From NCBI GenBank assembly GCA_903813345.2, contig CAIIXF020000008.1:21808822-21872821 (forward strand): DNA of 64,000 nt, read 5' to 3'. Under the pieces are notes generated by a model. It did no database searches, was not told where the DNA came from, and worked only from the letters and a program-made list of their open reading frames with translations. The translations under genes were made by a program, and so were the position numbers. This stretch comes from Owenia fusiformis. Taxonomy: Eukaryota > Annelida > Polychaeta > Sabellida > Oweniidae. This document shows, piece by piece, positions 26,588 through 40,300 of the stretch (the stretch's first letter is position 1; each line of letters starts with the position of its first letter).

Positions 26588-27470
26588 ATACCTCCTGACA
26601 CCACCGTCCAACACATATTGACATTATGTCATACACAGGGTGCGTTAATAGAATGTCACACCTATGGACCTTGGATATACCATATTGTTTTCCTACATGC
26701 ACATAACTAAATCAGACTATGCAATTCTCAAATTAAATGAAGAAAGTGTCACAATGGCTTGATATAACAATGCAAAACAGATGGATAATTTGTAATACTA
26801 AAAGATTATGTAAGCAATTTTAATAGTATGGATACCGTATATGAATTACAGTTTCTTTGCACACAATATCTTCCTAGTACTATTCATGATATCAAAATGT
26901 TACTTTGAACTGTCAAAATCAACATTTATATAAGTTATGGAGGGTGAACTTTTAAGAACTTTAGAGATCCTCAATTCTTGCAGGCTGATCAAACTCATTG
27001 AATTATCTGATAGGTTAGAGCTTTTAGTTTCCATGTATTTTTCTAAATGATTTCTTGGGTATGAATATCATTTTAATGTAAACTTATTAGGTGAAGACAT
27101 GGTTATAATATATTTTGTCTACAAAATAAGAAGGGGGAAAAAAATATTTCAAGGTAAAAGAAAAATTGGACATGATTATGTAAAATTGGGTTACTCCTGA
27201 ATTTTGACATAATTATTGGAAACTGAAACTCTTGCTCTCAGTATTATTTTCTTTTCTTTCAAAGTAGAAATATTTCTTGTACCTGTTTGATTACATTTGA
27301 TGATAGATTCCGTTCAGTATGCTCAACCCCATTCACATAAAGTAAAATGTAAAAATGATATAAATAAATAAGAGGTTTATTAAAAAATAGAAAACTTTCA
27401 TGTTTGATATATCAATCTTTCCCATCATTACATCATGTGATTTATGAATAGTCAAAATGTCCAACTTCAA
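26588..27470. other. Convergent 3' UTRs of the CPT1-like and TSSK1/2-like genes
   Basis: AATAAA on the plus strand at 27363-27368 can serve the CPT1-like gene. TTTATT at 27376-27381 is AATAAA on the minus strand, 90 bp past the TSSK stop. The two transcripts probably end back to back or overlap. Confidence 0.5.
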
Positions 27471-29450
<1,980 letters not shown>

Positions 29451-29799
29451 GATTCAACTTCACAAAACTCCCTACATACAGGGGGTGCTAAAATACCACT
29501 TTTACTTTGTAGTATTTCATAGTTTATAATTCTCCGAAGTTAGACAAGATTTTTCTGAGAGAATCCATTTCCCTCATTGTCATGGAAATAAGTAAAAAGT
29601 TGTGCATTACGTCATTTGCAATTCCTGGAAAGCATTGGATTTGTGCCAAAAACGTCACACTTGGGGTCACTGGGTGCACCCGTGTGAAACAATAGATAAG
29701 TCACGTGCGCAATAACTCTTAGCTACCAATAAACATTTTGGATGAACAATAAAAATATATTGTTTCATATGAAAAAACGGGCAAAATACGGCAAAACAG
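29451..29799. promoter_or_regulatory. Bidirectional TSSK promoter region with CRE-like sites
   Basis: 349 bp between two opposite start codons. It contains TTACGTCA at 29607-29614, a half-CRE ACGTCAC at 29652-29658 and an E-box CACGTG at 29702-29707. CRE sites bound by CREM are known to drive post-meiotic testis genes in vertebrates; use here is inference. Confidence 0.5.
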
Positions 29800-30873
29800 A
29801 TGAATGAGCCAAATAAAAAGCGAAGAAGGACCGACCAAAAGGGACTTCTAGTTGATACTGAACCACGCACTCCTGAAACCGAAATAAAAATCATGCAACA
29901 ACAGATGGAACCAATTTTTTCAAAGCAGAAAACTGGAATGCCGGCAACACTTTCCTACCGACCTACATACAGAGCTGAGCTTGCTAAAAAAGGATATTTG
30001 GTCCGCGAAAGTATAGGATCTGGGACATATTCTAAGGTAAAGAAAGCCCTTAACTTAAACCCCGGAAAGCATGGAGAGCATTCAACAATAGCGGTTAAGA
30101 TCATTGACAGGCGAAAAGCACCACAAGATTACCAACAGCGATTCATGCCAAGGGAATTGAAGTTATGGCCAGAGTTGGACCATGCGCACATTGTTAAACT
30201 AATTGAATGTTTTGAGGATGAACAACGTATTTATATGGTACATGAATATGCAGATGGAGGAGACGTACTCAGGTATGTCCAAACAGCTGGTGCACTCAAT
30301 GAAACTATGGCTCAAAAATGGACAGGCCAAATCATTGATGCAGTAAGGTATCTTCATGAGAAGAATGTTGCTCACAGAGATCTGAAACTGGAAAATCTTC
30401 TACTTGATGAAGTTCGTAACATCAAAATATGTGATTTTGGATTTGTAAAGGAGCTGACCATGAAAGAACTCAGTAAAACATACTGTGGGTCGAAATCATA
30501 TGCAGCTCCTGAAATTTTGATTGGCCAACCGTACGAACCTTTCAAGGCAGATGTGTGGGCGATTGGTGTTATTCTATACATTCTAGTCACTGGAAAAATG
30601 CCGTTTGACGAAAGTAAAGGCAACAAATTTATCTTGAGTGAACAAAGGGCAATGGACCTTTATTGGCCAAAACTTCAAAGGGTATCTCAGACGTGCAAAG
30701 ATCTGATCCGCTACGCTTTGACGTATGACTTCCATAGGCGACCGACCATACAAGAACTGTTCAATCACGAATGGCTGAGATCAAAATTAACTAAATGCCA
30801 TCCAAAGTGTCTCCCAACTGTCAATGAGGAAATTGGTACAAATGTGGAATACACAATGAATGAGTCCCATTAG
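29800..30873 (+). CDS. Testis-specific serine/threonine kinase (TSSK4-like), intronless
   Basis: Single-exon kinase of 357 residues. An N-terminal basic, low-complexity extension (KKRRR at 6-10) precedes the kinase domain at about 66-327. Motifs: GSGTYSKV (73-80), VK with K100, HRDLKLEN (192-199), CDFGF with DFG 212-214, TYCGS and APE 236-238. GGDVLRYVQ and RDLKLENLLLD are closest to TSSK4 among the members I recall. Catalytic residues are intact, so an active kinase is expected. Lack of introns beside a spliced relative suggests an old retrogene or ancestral intron loss. The start is the first ATG after the shared promoter. A poly(A) signal lies at 31125-31130. Confidence 0.9.
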   Translation: MNEPNKKRRRTDQKGLLVDTEPRTPETEIKIMQQQMEPIFSKQKTGMPATLSYRPTYRAELAKKGYLVRESIGSGTYSKVKKALNLNPGKHGEHSTIAVKIIDRRKAPQDYQQRFMPRELKLWPELDHAHIVKLIECFEDEQRIYMVHEYADGGDVLRYVQTAGALNETMAQKWTGQIIDAVRYLHEKNVAHRDLKLENLLLDEVRNIKICDFGFVKELTMKELSKTYCGSKSYAAPEILIGQPYEPFKADVWAIGVILYILVTGKMPFDESKGNKFILSEQRAMDLYWPKLQRVSQTCKDLIRYALTYDFHRRPTIQELFNHEWLRSKLTKCHPKCLPTVNEEIGTNVEYTMNESH

Positions 30874-31208
30874 TTAAATAAATGATGATTGTTGGTTCTG
30901 TGCGCTGGCTGTTGAGCAGCCAATGATCGGAGATACGCCGATCAAAGTTGTTGTTAATGTCATTGTGACTATATACATAAAATTAATTATATGATCATGG
31001 AATGTATAAACGTCCCGGGATAACCATGTTGAACACACAAACTACGGAATTATCGTGTCTATTCGTAATGTTAATGTCAGTTTTGTTTTGATATTTGTTT
31101 GTAAAAATGTAATGAGCGATTGTGAATAAATAAACTAAAGTATACACACACACTGTTACTGTAGTAGGCTTCATGTAGTATTTGGACTCTCATATCGTTT
31201 TGTGTACT

Positions 31209-31672
31209 GGAGTTTATTTCTCGGAAGTTCGAAAAGTTGCGAAGTCCATTGCTGTTTGTAAAATTTACTTTAAACTTGCATTTTTCGAAATTTAGTAACT
31301 GCGAAATTAATAACTTTTTTCGCAGTTACTAAATAATGACGCCATGTGAGATTTTATCGTTACTTTATGCGGAGGTCTTGCAATAGTGAGTGTAAGTCTG
31401 CCTTGACTTTACTTTCGTTTTTTTAGTAATGATATATAACGTTAGTTCACGACTATACAAAAATTATTTTGATCCGATAAAAAATACATTATCAACGCGT
31501 AAACTTACTTTACCGTCAACTTGCTATAAAGTTATTAAAACTTTCGAAAATGCAATATTCGGTTTCTTAACTTTTTAGTACCTTCTTGAAACTCATATTT
31601 GTAAAATTACTAAAACTAATTAGTATCTTATTAGTATCTAATTAGTACCAATTTTCGAAAAATAGACTCCTG
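31209..31672. repeat. Inverted-repeat region with a perfect 17-bp hairpin
   Basis: GGAGTTTATTTCTCGGAA on the left roughly pairs with TTTCGAAAAATAGACTCC on the right. Inside, 31290-31334 forms a perfect 17-bp stem (ATTTAGTAACTGCGAAA and its complement) with an 11-nt loop, and TTAGTA words recur. Probably a decayed foldback element between the TSSK4-like and sulfotransferase genes. Confidence 0.4.
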
Positions 31673-32213
31673 CTTTATTTGGCAGACACTATTCGGTTGG
31701 TAATTTGCAAAATTCAATGGTAATTGTATCATTTTTAATAATCTTTCTCACATTAGTCCAGAACTAGATATGACACAGATATAGCAATTCAAAGTTATTC
31801 AACTCTAATATTATCGGACGGATATTTCCATTGCTTCATTTGTTTAATGGGTGGTACATAACGTCTAACTTTTGTAATTTTTGACATTTTACGTGTTTTA
31901 CCTAGTAATATCAAGAAATTCACACAAATTTTCAACAAATACGCTTCATTCATGTCATTTCAGACAAAATAAAACCACTCCATGCAATGGCTAAATCAAA
32001 TATGCTTCTGTAGGAACTTTCTTAGACACTTAATTTTAATCCAACAATACCGTTATTGAAAACGGCGCAGACGTCCTAAACTCGGAAATATCGTGTGTTA
32101 TATTCCCTTACCACATTTTGGCTTTTTACAACATTTATAATTTCAAATAAATTGAAGCAATTTACCAAAATTAGTCATCCCCACCCTGTGGAACATATCT
32201 GGTGAGATCTGTA

Positions 32214-33266
32214 TCAATCGTAGTTAACACTCCACGAAAATCTCTGACCAGCAAGAGTAAAAAATTGTTCATTATAGGGTTTGAAATATTTCCTCAGTTT
32301 CTGTATTGATTCTTCAGTAATGTTTGGATGGGATCTACCCTTTTGATAACCCATACAATGCGCCTCTGATTCAAAGTTGTCGATAAAACAACGGAAATTA
32401 GGCTTGTCAGGGTTAGGAGGGAATCGATCCTCCGAGAAGAAGTGATCAATTTGAAGAAATCGTTCAATTTTTTCGAGTTCTATCCAAGGTGTTTGAGTGA
32501 AACTTTCTGCATCAACTAAATGTATGTTTCTCCGTGGAAATAACATCAGCCATTTTGCGAGATGTATTACATAAATACTTCTATGAACATATTTGTGTGA
32601 TATGTCTGCATGCACTTCACCATTAGAAGTGAATATTTCCTCCTCAAAAGTTTTATCTTCATCCTTCTGGACAATTCTCTGTATATACTCAGATATAAGT
32701 CGCACTATTGGATCACGAATCATGATCAAAAATTTCACGTTCCTCTGTGGGTATGCAGCCAAAACCCTCTCCACTGCATTCGGACTCGTGAAACATTCTG
32801 TGCATCGCTCATACATTATTTTGTCATTTGGAATATCGGGTATGCTGGCCAAGTGATCTGCATAGTTATAGCGCGTTTCATAGTAGCCTACTATGTGTTT
32901 AACTTGAACAATTTGTGGATGACTTGAAAGCCATATGCTCATTGTCCCTGTCCCTGATTTAAATATCCCGGCAAGTATGACATCAGACAACCTGCGTCTC
33001 GCTAAACCAAATAGCTGTTCGATCTCTTCTCTTTCTCTCTGCACTCGTGTCTCAATTTCTGATATTGAATAATCTTTTGTGTAAAGTTCTTGAATTTCAT
33101 CTCCATTAAGTTTACCAAAAGTTTCCTCGTCTTTGGTGAATCTGGAAGTTTCATGGGGGACGTTTTTGTGTAGAGTTATATACATGTATATATAACTTAA
33201 TATCACCACAACACTAAAGAATACAACCAATCTTGCGAAACGCATGGCAGACTTAAATGAGCACAA
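32214..33266 (-). CDS. Heparan sulfate 3-O-sulfotransferase-like (Golgi type II membrane protein)
   Basis: Predicted to transfer sulfate from PAPS to a glycan, most likely heparan sulfate. Intronless, 350 residues. It has a short cytosolic start, a membrane anchor at about 12-31, a stem with a charged helix (about 65-90), then the sulfotransferase fold. Visible parts: 5'-phosphosulfate loop IFKSGTGTMS (101-110), a candidate catalytic Glu in HIVGYYETRYNYA (E130), 3'-phosphate motif IRDPIVRLISEY with S192, a Cys293/Cys304 pair matching the HS3ST disulfide, and KGRSHP (309-314), the family's KGRxH PAPS contact. Length fits HS3ST. The loop reads KSGTGT where vertebrate HS3STs have KKGGTR, so substrate specificity may differ; another glycan sulfotransferase is possible. 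Confidence 0.82.
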   Translation of the reverse strand: MCSFKSAMRFARLVVFFSVVVILSYIYMYITLHKNVPHETSRFTKDEETFGKLNGDEIQELYTKDYSISEIETRVQREREEIEQLFGLARRRLSDVILAGIFKSGTGTMSIWLSSHPQIVQVKHIVGYYETRYNYADHLASIPDIPNDKIMYERCTECFTSPNAVERVLAAYPQRNVKFLIMIRDPIVRLISEYIQRIVQKDEDKTFEEEIFTSNGEVHADISHKYVHRSIYVIHLAKWLMLFPRRNIHLVDAESFTQTPWIELEKIERFLQIDHFFSEDRFPPNPDKPNFRCFIDNFESEAHCMGYQKGRSHPNITEESIQKLRKYFKPYNEQFFTLAGQRFSWSVNYD

Positions 33267-35033
33267 AATAAAATGATTAAAATGCTATAAATATGAAACA
33301 AAACATACGTCAATCAATCAATAAATGGTTCATAAGTCAATTAGCTTCTTCAACTCTTGTTACCTGTGGTATTCATCCACACTGACCTACCTTATTACAC
33401 ATTTTAAATGTCATCAAGATTTTACCATATGATTCTAATATGAAAAATGGCATGTCAGTTACGGGAACAATTGAATGTGAGGTATGTATTGGACTATACA
33501 TGACTTCTGACTCTTATAATGACCTCAAAATTGTTTTCTACTGCTTAATAATAGCGCAGATATCAATGGTATAAAATGTCAAATATATCACCTAATCAAC
33601 TAACTGTCAATATCATGCATCATGGGATTATCATACTATAAAATACCGATAACGTCAATGATCAGAAAAACATATCACAATAACCATAAAATGTTGATAT
33701 TCGTCCACAAATGGCATGGTTAGTGCCGTTTAGTTATTTGGAATATTAATGCATGGTTTCTCTTTTGTGTAGGTACAAGTATCCATTGTATCCTCTGAAT
33801 CACTTTGAGTGTTCTTAAAAATATCTTTTAGTATGTAAACTCACAAGTGATATAACAAGTGGGTTCATGTTGTAAATCTGAGATATAAAATGCCAATTAA
33901 TTACTTTTCAGTATGACTTTATTTTATGAAAGTAACTTGATTAATCGTGAAAAAAACTTAAACATTTATTACTCAGCACAAATTCCCAGGGTTACAGGAT
34001 TAAAACTTACAATCAAAATCCGTTGTCATTTCATATTCATATAAAACATACCCATTAATTTAATGATTTCATGAGGTTTCAAAAGAAAGCCAATCATAAC
34101 GTTTTACATGGATCCACGGGCTTTATGATGAATCTTTCACGACTCAGACCTACATAAAGATAAACATAAATATGTTCAGTGATAGATATCTTATTGAACT
34201 TTTATTGTAATTTACTTAAAAAGGTTATCACATTTTTTATATCTAAAAATCTACCTTGAAAGGAAAGGACAAATGCTTTTGTTTTTGGTTGCCATGGTAT
34301 CAATAGTTGGCCAGCTAGGGTTATTTCCAGTTAATTTTTAAAAATTACATTTTAATAAAATTGGAATAGTACTATACTTTTATTCTAAATTATGGTGCTA
34401 CACACGTGATTTTCATTGACCTGAGAATCGAGTTATTTTTTTTATTTCAAAATTGGGAAACCTTCCTGCAACAAGAAACAATGTTTCTCCAAGGATGATA
34501 TGTCAACCAGTCCTGAGTTGTAGTTCAACAAATACAACGATATCAATGAACATGTAAATCAGTGTGCAATTTTTGTATAAAAATAAATAATTTTATAATT
34601 TTTTCATGTTAGAACTTCATAAAGTTCACTGATGTCTTTAATTAAATATAGTTCTAATACACTGTAGTGTACATATACTAATATTCCTTTCTATATTTAT
34701 CATCTATTATTCCATATTGCATTAATGTAGATTGGCTCTATATTGTTCAGGCACAGCTTCTAGTAGACCTGGAAATAGACAAGAATTCATAAACATTAGA
34801 ATGCACACATTACAACGCACAAACTGTTATAAGCCCAGAAAAAAGCTTGTCACTGGGCTTTCAAATTGTAAACCTATGTGACAATATGTAAAAAAATTAT
34901 CCTTTCTCCAAAATATGAAATAACGTAAAATTGCTACAGGATGGATTGATGATAGGGATGAAAGCGTGTTCATTTTGTTTCTATCAAAACATTTTACATT
35001 TGAATAAACTGTTTTTGCTATAATATTAACTAG
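33267..35033. other. Intergenic, no feature recognised
   Basis: AT-rich sequence upstream of the sulfotransferase start. No gene, RNA or clear repeat is supported. Confidence 0.4.
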
Positions 35034-35035
35034 GC

Positions 35036-37200
35036 ATTAACATGACAAAATGTCACCATCTAGATACTCACAATATTATTGAAGATGATTTTGAAAAAAT
35101 GGTCAATTTGAAGCAAGTTGGAAAAATACCTTTTTTGACCCTGAAAATATCATTGAAGGTGGAATCTCAAATCTAAAGTCAGATTTGAACTTCTAAGAAC
35201 TTGTACAGGGTGGTCCAAAAAAATTGGAACATTTGTTAATTGAACACAAAACTTTTATTTTTCATCTAAAATGCACCAAAATTTCACTGAGCATAGTTCA
35301 GTCACTTATCTCTCTGATGTAAAGTTTATAGGTGCAAACCACAAAGTTAATGCATTAAACTAGTCAATGTTTGATATGACCCCTTTTTCTTAAATATACA
35401 CTTGTCAATTTCGCAGCTACTTTTTCAAGTATTTTTTATTTTAAAGCTTTAATGAACATGTTGATTGTTATACACATTTTATAAAATCATATTTAGTTGA
35501 CATGAGATGTTAACATCTATGGTTTACTGGAAAACTATTGTGTTATTGTCAACTTCAGAATACCCCAAAACCATTATTTTTATTTAAGAGTAGGAAAGAA
35601 AGAACATGTCAAGGGTGAGTGATTGCATAACCCATACAGCTACTAAACTGACAAAATCATTATTTCCACTTTTCAGTAGATGGGAAACTGACCAGTTATT
35701 TACAAGGCTTTATTAAAAGCCGACCACCTCTAAGCACACATAATATATCATTTGTGTTCTGGGAAACTTCTTTATGATATTGATATACATATATTGATAT
35801 ATTCAATGAATATTATTCATATTAGAACAAGAAAGGGGAGGGGGTTCATTTACCAGTCAAAACAGACTGCCCTGGCCTCTTTCTGGAGAATATTCAATCA
35901 GTAATATATCCAACAATAGCCATCAAAATATGCTTGATACCCATCAATTTGGGTAAAACAATGTTGAATATGTTCATATATTTGATCTTCCAAGGCAAAC
36001 ATATAAGTAGTTTGTTCAAGCTGAATTTTTAATCAAGATGGCTTGGACAAAATCAAACGAACAGCAAAGTGAATGATTCTTTTCAAAACTGAGTCCCAGG
36101 ATTCAACTTGTAATTCAGGAGAATGGGGGTCATATCAAACATTCTCTAGTTTAATGCATTAACTTTGTTGTTTGCACCTATAAACTTTACATCAGATAAA
36201 TAAGTGATTGAACAAAACTGAGTAAAATTTTGGTGCATTTTAGAGAAAAAATAACGATTTTGAGTTCAATTATCAAATGTTCCAATTTTTTTTGGACCAC
36301 CCTGTAGATGATTTTGATGGTCAATTTGTAGCAAGTTGAAAAAATACATTTTTGACCATGAGAATAACATTGAGGGTCAAATCTATAGTCAGATTTGAAC
36401 ATTTGAGAACTGCTAGATGATTTTGAAAAAATTGATTTGAGAATTTGTAGATGATTTTGAAAAAATTGATCAATTTGACGCAAGTTGAAAAAGACCTTTT
36501 TTGACCTTGAGAAGGTCAAATCTCAAATCTAAAGTCAGATTTCTGATAACTTCTTCTGATAACTTGTAGATGAGTTTGAAAAAAAATTGTCAATTTGAAG
36601 CAAGTTAAAAAAATACCTTTTTGACCTTTTTTGACCTTGAGAAGATCAATGAAGCTCAAATCTAAAGTCAGATTTGAACTCCTGATAACTTGTACATGAT
36701 TTTGAAAAAAAAATTGGTTAATTTGAAACAAGTTGAAAAAAATACATTTTTGACCATAAGAATATCATTGAAGGTCAAATCTAGTCAAATTTGAACTTTT
36801 GAGAACTTCTAGATGATTTTGAAAAAAGTGATTTGAGAACTTCTAGATGATTTTGAAAAAATTGATCAATTTGAAGCAAGTTGAAAAAATACCTTTTTGA
36901 CCTTTTTTGACCTTGAGAAGGTCAATGAAGCTAAAATCTAAAGTCAGATTTGAACTCCTGATAACTTGTAGATGATTTTGAAAAAAAAATTGGTTAATTT
37001 GAAACAAGTTGGAAAAATACCTTTTTGACCTTGAGAAGGTCAAATCTAAAGTCAAATTTGAACTTCTGATAACTTGTAGATGATTTCGAAAAAAATAATT
37101 GGTCAATTTGAAGCAAGTTGAAAAAAGATCTTTTTGACGCTTTTTATCCTGAAAAGGTCAATGAAGGTCAAAACTCAAATATAAAGTCATATTTGAACTT
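35036..37200 (-). mobile_element. Helentron/pearl-like tandem-repeat element, copy D, interrupted
   Basis: Reverse-oriented copy. It starts GGCATTAACATGACAAAATG followed by TCACC, the complement of the family's right end. It then runs through TTGACC/AGGTCAA-rich units up to about 37200. The hairpin-bearing opposite end (TGTCACCACC) is absent, so the copy is truncated. A mariner-type element (35206-36304) splits it. Units here are more diverged than in the copies at 7 and 59 kb. Confidence 0.7.
35206..36304. mobile_element. Long-TIR Tc1/mariner-type element, 1099 bp
   Basis: Ends CAGGGTGGTCCAAAAAAATT and complement, with TA at 35204-35205 and 36305-36306. Inverted similarity extends about 180 bp inward, through TTTGGTGCATTTTAG, AAGTTTATAGGTGCAAAC and TTAATGCATTAAACTAG, to GGGGTCATATCAAACATT. 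No transposase was recognised. It is inserted inside the tandem-repeat element. Confidence 0.85.
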
Positions 37201-37332
37201 CTTAATTCCCTTACAATTTCTGCCATCCACCAGCTGACCAGAAACACAAATATCTTTTTGCTGGCCTAATCTAAAATTATTCATCGAGAAGTCTTTGTAG
37301 GGGAATTTAAAAAAAGAAAATTAGAGAAATAG

Positions 37333-40300
37333 CTAAATATAATGATAGAGCATACCTTTCGATTCTAAAAAGTCTTTGCTAAATAGTTTTGCATAATAAC
37401 GCTGTCCAACATCACACATACATGTGACAACAGTGTGACCGGGGCCAAGTAGGCGGGCAGTCTGAACTGCAGCTGTAATGTTCAGTCCAGTAGAGGCCCC
37501 ACAGAAAAAGCCTTCCTCATAAAGTAGCCTGAATGTCTGCAATTGGAATTAAAGGAAATAAAAACCTGTAAATTCAAAAATACTTAGAGATTTGCCTATA
37601 CACTTTGTAGTGTGTTTTGGAGATCTGATGTCAAACTCATGTAGTTGTGTTAATAGACCTTCCTAAGTCCTAAATACTCTTAATGAAATTGACTTACGAT
37701 TTTTATACTTTAATGGCGCTTAGTTGCTAGACATGTGCGTTTGGAATTAAACTAAGACAATTGTCGTATCGCCGTTCAAATGCAATATGATATGGCAATC
37801 GAGCCAATCGTCTCCACTGCGTTATATAATGGACATGGTGTGTTTTAGATACAGGGACTATTAAAGAGGGAGGCTATGATAAATCTTTGGATTGCTAAAG
37901 AATGTTAAAAAATAGTCACTTGATACAAAAATTGGTTTGAAATATTTTTATTGTATGTTTGTATGAAGATCAACTTACATTTTCTACTGCATCTGTATCT
38001 CGTATAGCAAGGGCGTCATCTATAGGGGCACCTTCTAGATTCTTGGTGACCCGACCTTGACCTATGCCCTCTGTTATAGATGAGCCATCTGTCCTCTCTA
38101 GCTTGCCATTCTTGATGAAATTATATAAAACACTTCCCTAGAAATAAAGATAATAAAAATTTAAGAATACTTGAGCCGCCTTAAGACAGGACATGTTCCT
38201 TTAAAAGGGAAGAAAAGTGAAGCTGCAAAAAATTTCACTACATTAACTGCTCTTTTAGAAGTAACTCTCCACTAATAAAATAATTGTTTTTCTCAAACTT
38301 TACAAAAAACATTTCTGATTGATGCTGAGACATGACTCCAAAATTAGAATTTAAGGTAGGCCTGTAATAGCACAAACAGTTGTCATATTATGTCCATCTT
38401 AAATGTTTTAAGCAGAAACAAATGAAAGTGGAAGTGGAACTGTACCTCAGGATCAGCAAGAACGACTTGTACATTTTTATTTTTCTCCTTTAGGTATGTG
38501 CCAACACCTGCAAGGGTACCACCCGTCCCTGTGCCAAATGTAACTGCATCAACTTTACCATCTAAAATCAACAAATACATGTACATAACTGTTCATCAAA
38601 CTTGATCTTATTAGTTTTGAAAGACTTTATTTATTTTATCTTTTATTAAAAGATTTAGTAATAGCTTTTGAGGGCAACAATGTCAATATTTTCTAATATG
38701 TACTATACCCTGAAATTTTAAGTACATGTATTACAATTGCAAAAATTGGTTAAACCTGATATTATGGCCTTCAATAACATGAACATTCATCATCACCAAG
38801 ATGAGCCAAGTACCATCCATACATATTGACATGAGAAGCTGCAGGGTGAATAAGGAATAAATTGGGGTAAGAGCACATTAGTATTTCATTCAACATTCAC
38901 TTTTCACTCAATACTATTGAACCAATTAAAAATGTATGTCATGTTTATAAGTCCCTATTTGAAGAATGTTGGGGAAATTAAGAGAAGAGTAGTACGCACT
39001 TGTGTCTTGCCATATCTCTGGTCCTGTCATCTCTATATGGGCCAGTCTATTAGCAGTGTTATCAAACTGATTGGTCCAAACAGCATTCTCTATACTTGCA
39101 GCAAACCTGGCAGCCTGCAGGCAAAATATAAGGAAGAAATATCTAAATCTGAGTCATTACATACACATGTAGTTGTATGGAGATTTAATCATCAGACAGA
39201 AAAAAGGAAGATGGATATTACTCAAAATACTCCTTGTTACAATTTAATAGTTTCTGAGTGTTTTTGAAAAAAATTCACTTCAACTGGTTTAAAAGGGATG
39301 AAATTCAACACCCTGTATAACTCATATAAAGATGAGTGGGATATTCCTTCCATAGAATGAAATATTTGCTTAAAACATTTGGTATATTTGATAAGCAAGA
39401 TGGAGCGATGGATGAACTAGATTATGTGTAGAGTTCCGTGTGAATCAAATAAAACTGATGTGATGTTTCACCTACTTGGTGGTTATAGTTATTTGGGTCT
39501 GTGAATGGACAAGGTGGCACTGGTCTTACATCTGCTCCTAGGACCTTCAGCAAATCAATCTTCTCCTAAACAGATAAATCAACATTAAAAAAACTTTAAT
39601 TCTCCCATTCTCTATTGAGATAAGGTAGAACCCCCAAAATACAAGGTAAATAAGAGGCAAAATACTCAATCGGCTGGGCGCCAGTTGATGAATCAGAGCA
39701 ACTGTGACCCAGGCATGAGCATTAAAAAATATTCAAGGAGGTCAAATAGAAGCGGCCTCCTCTGACAATAAGCCGTGACAGTTTATATGATTTTTTACTC
39801 TGACTAGCCCTTTCAGATTAAGTACATGTATTTCTTATCTGATCAACAATTTACCTGAGATTGGTTGTTAGGCATGTATATGACACATTTGTAGCCTAAT
39901 GCACGGCAGATATGAGCCAATCCTATCCCTGTGTTTCCTGCTGTTCCTTCTACTACAGTGCCACCTGGCTTCAGCTGACCTACAATTACATTTGCAAGTA
40001 TAGTAAAACCTGTCTTAGTGAACACCTGTCTCCAGTGGACACCCTTCCCCCAAACATACTCTATTGACTACTGTATAAATTACCCTCTCTGTAGTGAACA
40101 CCTACCAACACTGAATGTTTTTTCATGGCAAAAAATGTTCAGTATAGTGTAACTGAATAACTAGATGTGTTATGGCAACATCTAGTTTTAGATTAAGACA
40201 TACAATATTAGTCAAGCAATGAAAAGCATAATATTAAATGATTTTATATGTCTTTACCATACATATACACAATGTATAATGACCAAAATTACACACATTG

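Noticed and set aside
38839-39315. CAGGGTG at 38846 and CACCCTGTA near 39309 as a MITE pair
   Set aside because: Sequences next to the two ends do not match each other in inverted orientation.
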